Source: Candidatus Ligilactobacillus excrementigallinarum (lineage in GTDB: Bacteria > Bacillota > Bacilli > Lactobacillales > Lactobacillaceae). Taken from it: a stretch of DNA of 36,393 nt. The first letter of the stretch is position 1. Every line of letters begins with the position of its first letter. The stretch lies in the NCBI GenBank assembly GCA_019114385.1, contig DXFP01000030.1, positions 1-36,393 of the forward strand. The letters run 5' to 3'. The position numbers were made by a program, and so were the translations under genes. The notes under the pieces are model-generated. The model did not search any database, was not told the DNA's origin, and saw only the letters and a program-made list of their open reading frames with translations. Shown here one piece after another: positions 35,196 through 36,393 of this stretch.

Positions 35196-36393
35196 TTGAA
35201 TAAAGCGAAAAAGAGTTATCCAGTGGAACAAATTCCATTAAAACATCGACATATGTCATTTTGGGATATGTTTGCAACTTGGATTGGAGCCAATGCAAAT
35301 AATGGTACCTGGTACATTGGCGGAGTAATTGCTGCTTGCGGTTTAGTTTTGGCAACTAAAGTGTTAGTGGCTTCCTCAGTACTGTCATATTTCTTACTTT
35401 CATTAGTCGGTTTTATGGGATATGTGACTGGAATTAGCACAATGGCACTGACGAGAAGTTCATTCGGGGTGCGCGGCAGTTACATTCCATCCTTGATTAA
35501 TGTAATTCAATTTGTTGGCTGGACTGCAGTAAATACTTTTATTGCAGCCACATCATTAAGTATTATTTTTCATGATTTATTTGGATGGAAAATCTATGAT
35601 GCAACTTCCAATACTGGATTACTAGGAGTGATTGTCGGAATCTTGATTATGAGTATTTTGCATTTAATCAGTGTTTCGATGGGTGAAAAATCAGTCCAAA
35701 TGATTGAACGAATTGGAATTATTTTCGTAATCGGTTTTGTAATTTGGGAATCCATTGTTGTTTTCCGGACAGTCTCATTTCATCAATTAATCAATTGGGT
35801 AGTTCCTGCTTCAGGTAAATTAAGTGCAGGAAGTGCGATGGATATTTTAGCAGCATTTAACTTAGCATGGGTAACAGCAGGAGCAGACTTTACTCGGTTT
35901 ACTGCGAAAAAGAGTACAGCGACGCATGCACCATTTTGGGGAGCACTACTCGGTGTATTATGGTTTGCGTTAATCGGCGTAGTTTCAACCATTAGTATTG
36001 CAATTACTTCTGGTCAATTTAATCCTAATAATTCAGATCCGAGTACAATTGCTAATAAATTAGGATTAGGAATTGTGGCAATGATTGTAATTGTATTAAC
36101 GAGTATGACCGCTAATGCAGCTAATTTAATGGCAGCAGCTTCTGCAGTGAATAATATTTTCCACAAGATTAAGCTTAAGAAAGCCCTCTGGATTGTTACG
36201 ATTTTAGCAACTCTTGTGACCTTTATTCCATTAATTGTGGGCAGTTTCTTAGATACATTTGAAGCCTTTTTAAACTATATCGGAATGATTTTAGGCCCAA
36301 TGATTGGAATTATGATTACTGATTTCTATATTTTGCATCATCAACAGTATGACGTGAATGAATTAATGAAGGCAAATGGAAAATATTGGTATC
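35196..36393 (+). CDS. NCS1-family cytosine/purine permease (partial, cut by window end)
   Basis: The reading frame opens with TTG at 35196, five bases after AAGGAGTGGC, and stays open to the last base: 399 codons with no stop, so the C-terminus is missing. The product has many hydrophobic segments. FWDMFATWIGANANNGTWYIGG at the N-terminus, SFGVRGSYIPSLINVIQFVGW in the third segment region, and AWVTAGADFTRF fit the nucleobase:cation symporter-1 (CodB-type) family. These import cytosine or related nucleobases by proton or sodium symport. Location after guaB suits purine/pyrimidine salvage. Substrate is not determined; hydroxymethylpyrimidine or thiamine-precursor transport is an alternative. 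Confidence 0.85.
   Translation, partial: MNKAKKSYPVEQIPLKHRHMSFWDMFATWIGANANNGTWYIGGVIAACGLVLATKVLVASSVLSYFLLSLVGFMGYVTGISTMALTRSSFGVRGSYIPSLINVIQFVGWTAVNTFIAATSLSIIFHDLFGWKIYDATSNTGLLGVIVGILIMSILHLISVSMGEKSVQMIERIGIIFVIGFVIWESIVVFRTVSFHQLINWVVPASGKLSAGSAMDILAAFNLAWVTAGADFTRFTAKKSTATHAPFWGALLGVLWFALIGVVSTISIAITSGQFNPNNSDPSTIANKLGLGIVAMIVIVLTSMTANAANLMAAASAVNNIFHKIKLKKALWIVTILATLVTFIPLIVGSFLDTFEAFLNYIGMILGPMIGIMITDFYILHHQQYDVNELMKANGKYWY

Overview
The window looks like a chromosomal segment of a low-GC Gram-positive bacterium of the Lactobacillaceae, most likely a host-associated (gut) lactobacillus. The evidence is an AT-rich sequence with strong AGGAGG-type ribosome sites, Lactobacillus-like 5S rRNA, a bile salt hydrolase, a giant LPQTG-anchored mucus-binding protein with a KxYKxGKxW-type signal peptide, CcpA-type cre sites, a PTS sucrose operon, and several TTG/GTG starts. 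I cannot fix the species from sequence alone.

Layout. 1-240: end of an rRNA operon (probable last bases of 23S, a spacer hairpin, 5S rRNA, terminator). 606-3099: a gut-adaptation pair, an OxlT-like MFS transporter of the conjugated-bile-salt type followed by bile salt hydrolase, each with its own terminator. 3347-15763: one gene of about 12.4 kb for a surface adhesin of more than 4,100 residues, with a serine-rich stalk and about twenty mucin-binding B1/B2 repeats. 16047-22105: sugar uptake, with an organophosphate/phosphate antiporter under a perfect cre site, then the divergent sucrose locus (scrB-scrR leftward, scrA rightward) sharing a compact operator/promoter region. 22573-24836: DegV fatty-acid-binding protein and a secreted NagZ-type glycosidase, convergent and separated by repeat elements. 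24974-29000: a membrane protein, an XRE regulator, a TerC-family protein, a 46-residue basic small protein, and an ABC-F protein preceded by a well-formed transcription attenuator. 29067-31107: an operon of a YkuD-fold protein that has lost its catalytic residues, an unknown protein and a tyrosine-phosphatase-like enzyme. 31203-33378: CorC/HlyC CBS-domain protein and a second paralogous phosphatase. 33528-35015: IMP dehydrogenase guaB. 35196 to the end: an NCS1 cytosine/purine permease, cut by the window edge.

The main unexplained signals are non-coding. (1) The leader at 27287-27424 has mutually exclusive antiterminator and terminator stems, sits six to eight bases after the stop of a 46-codon ORF, and precedes an ABC-F gene that lacks a Shine-Dalgarno sequence. 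(2) An intergenic repeat family (three near-complete copies plus fragments) has long inverted arms with compensatory base changes. (3) A parS-like 16-mer lies downstream of guaB. (4) Operator-like palindromes lie at the bsh and degV promoters. Among proteins, the most unusual are the catalytically dead YkuD protein and the adhesin, whose last repeats show a recent tandem duplication out of phase with the domain boundary.
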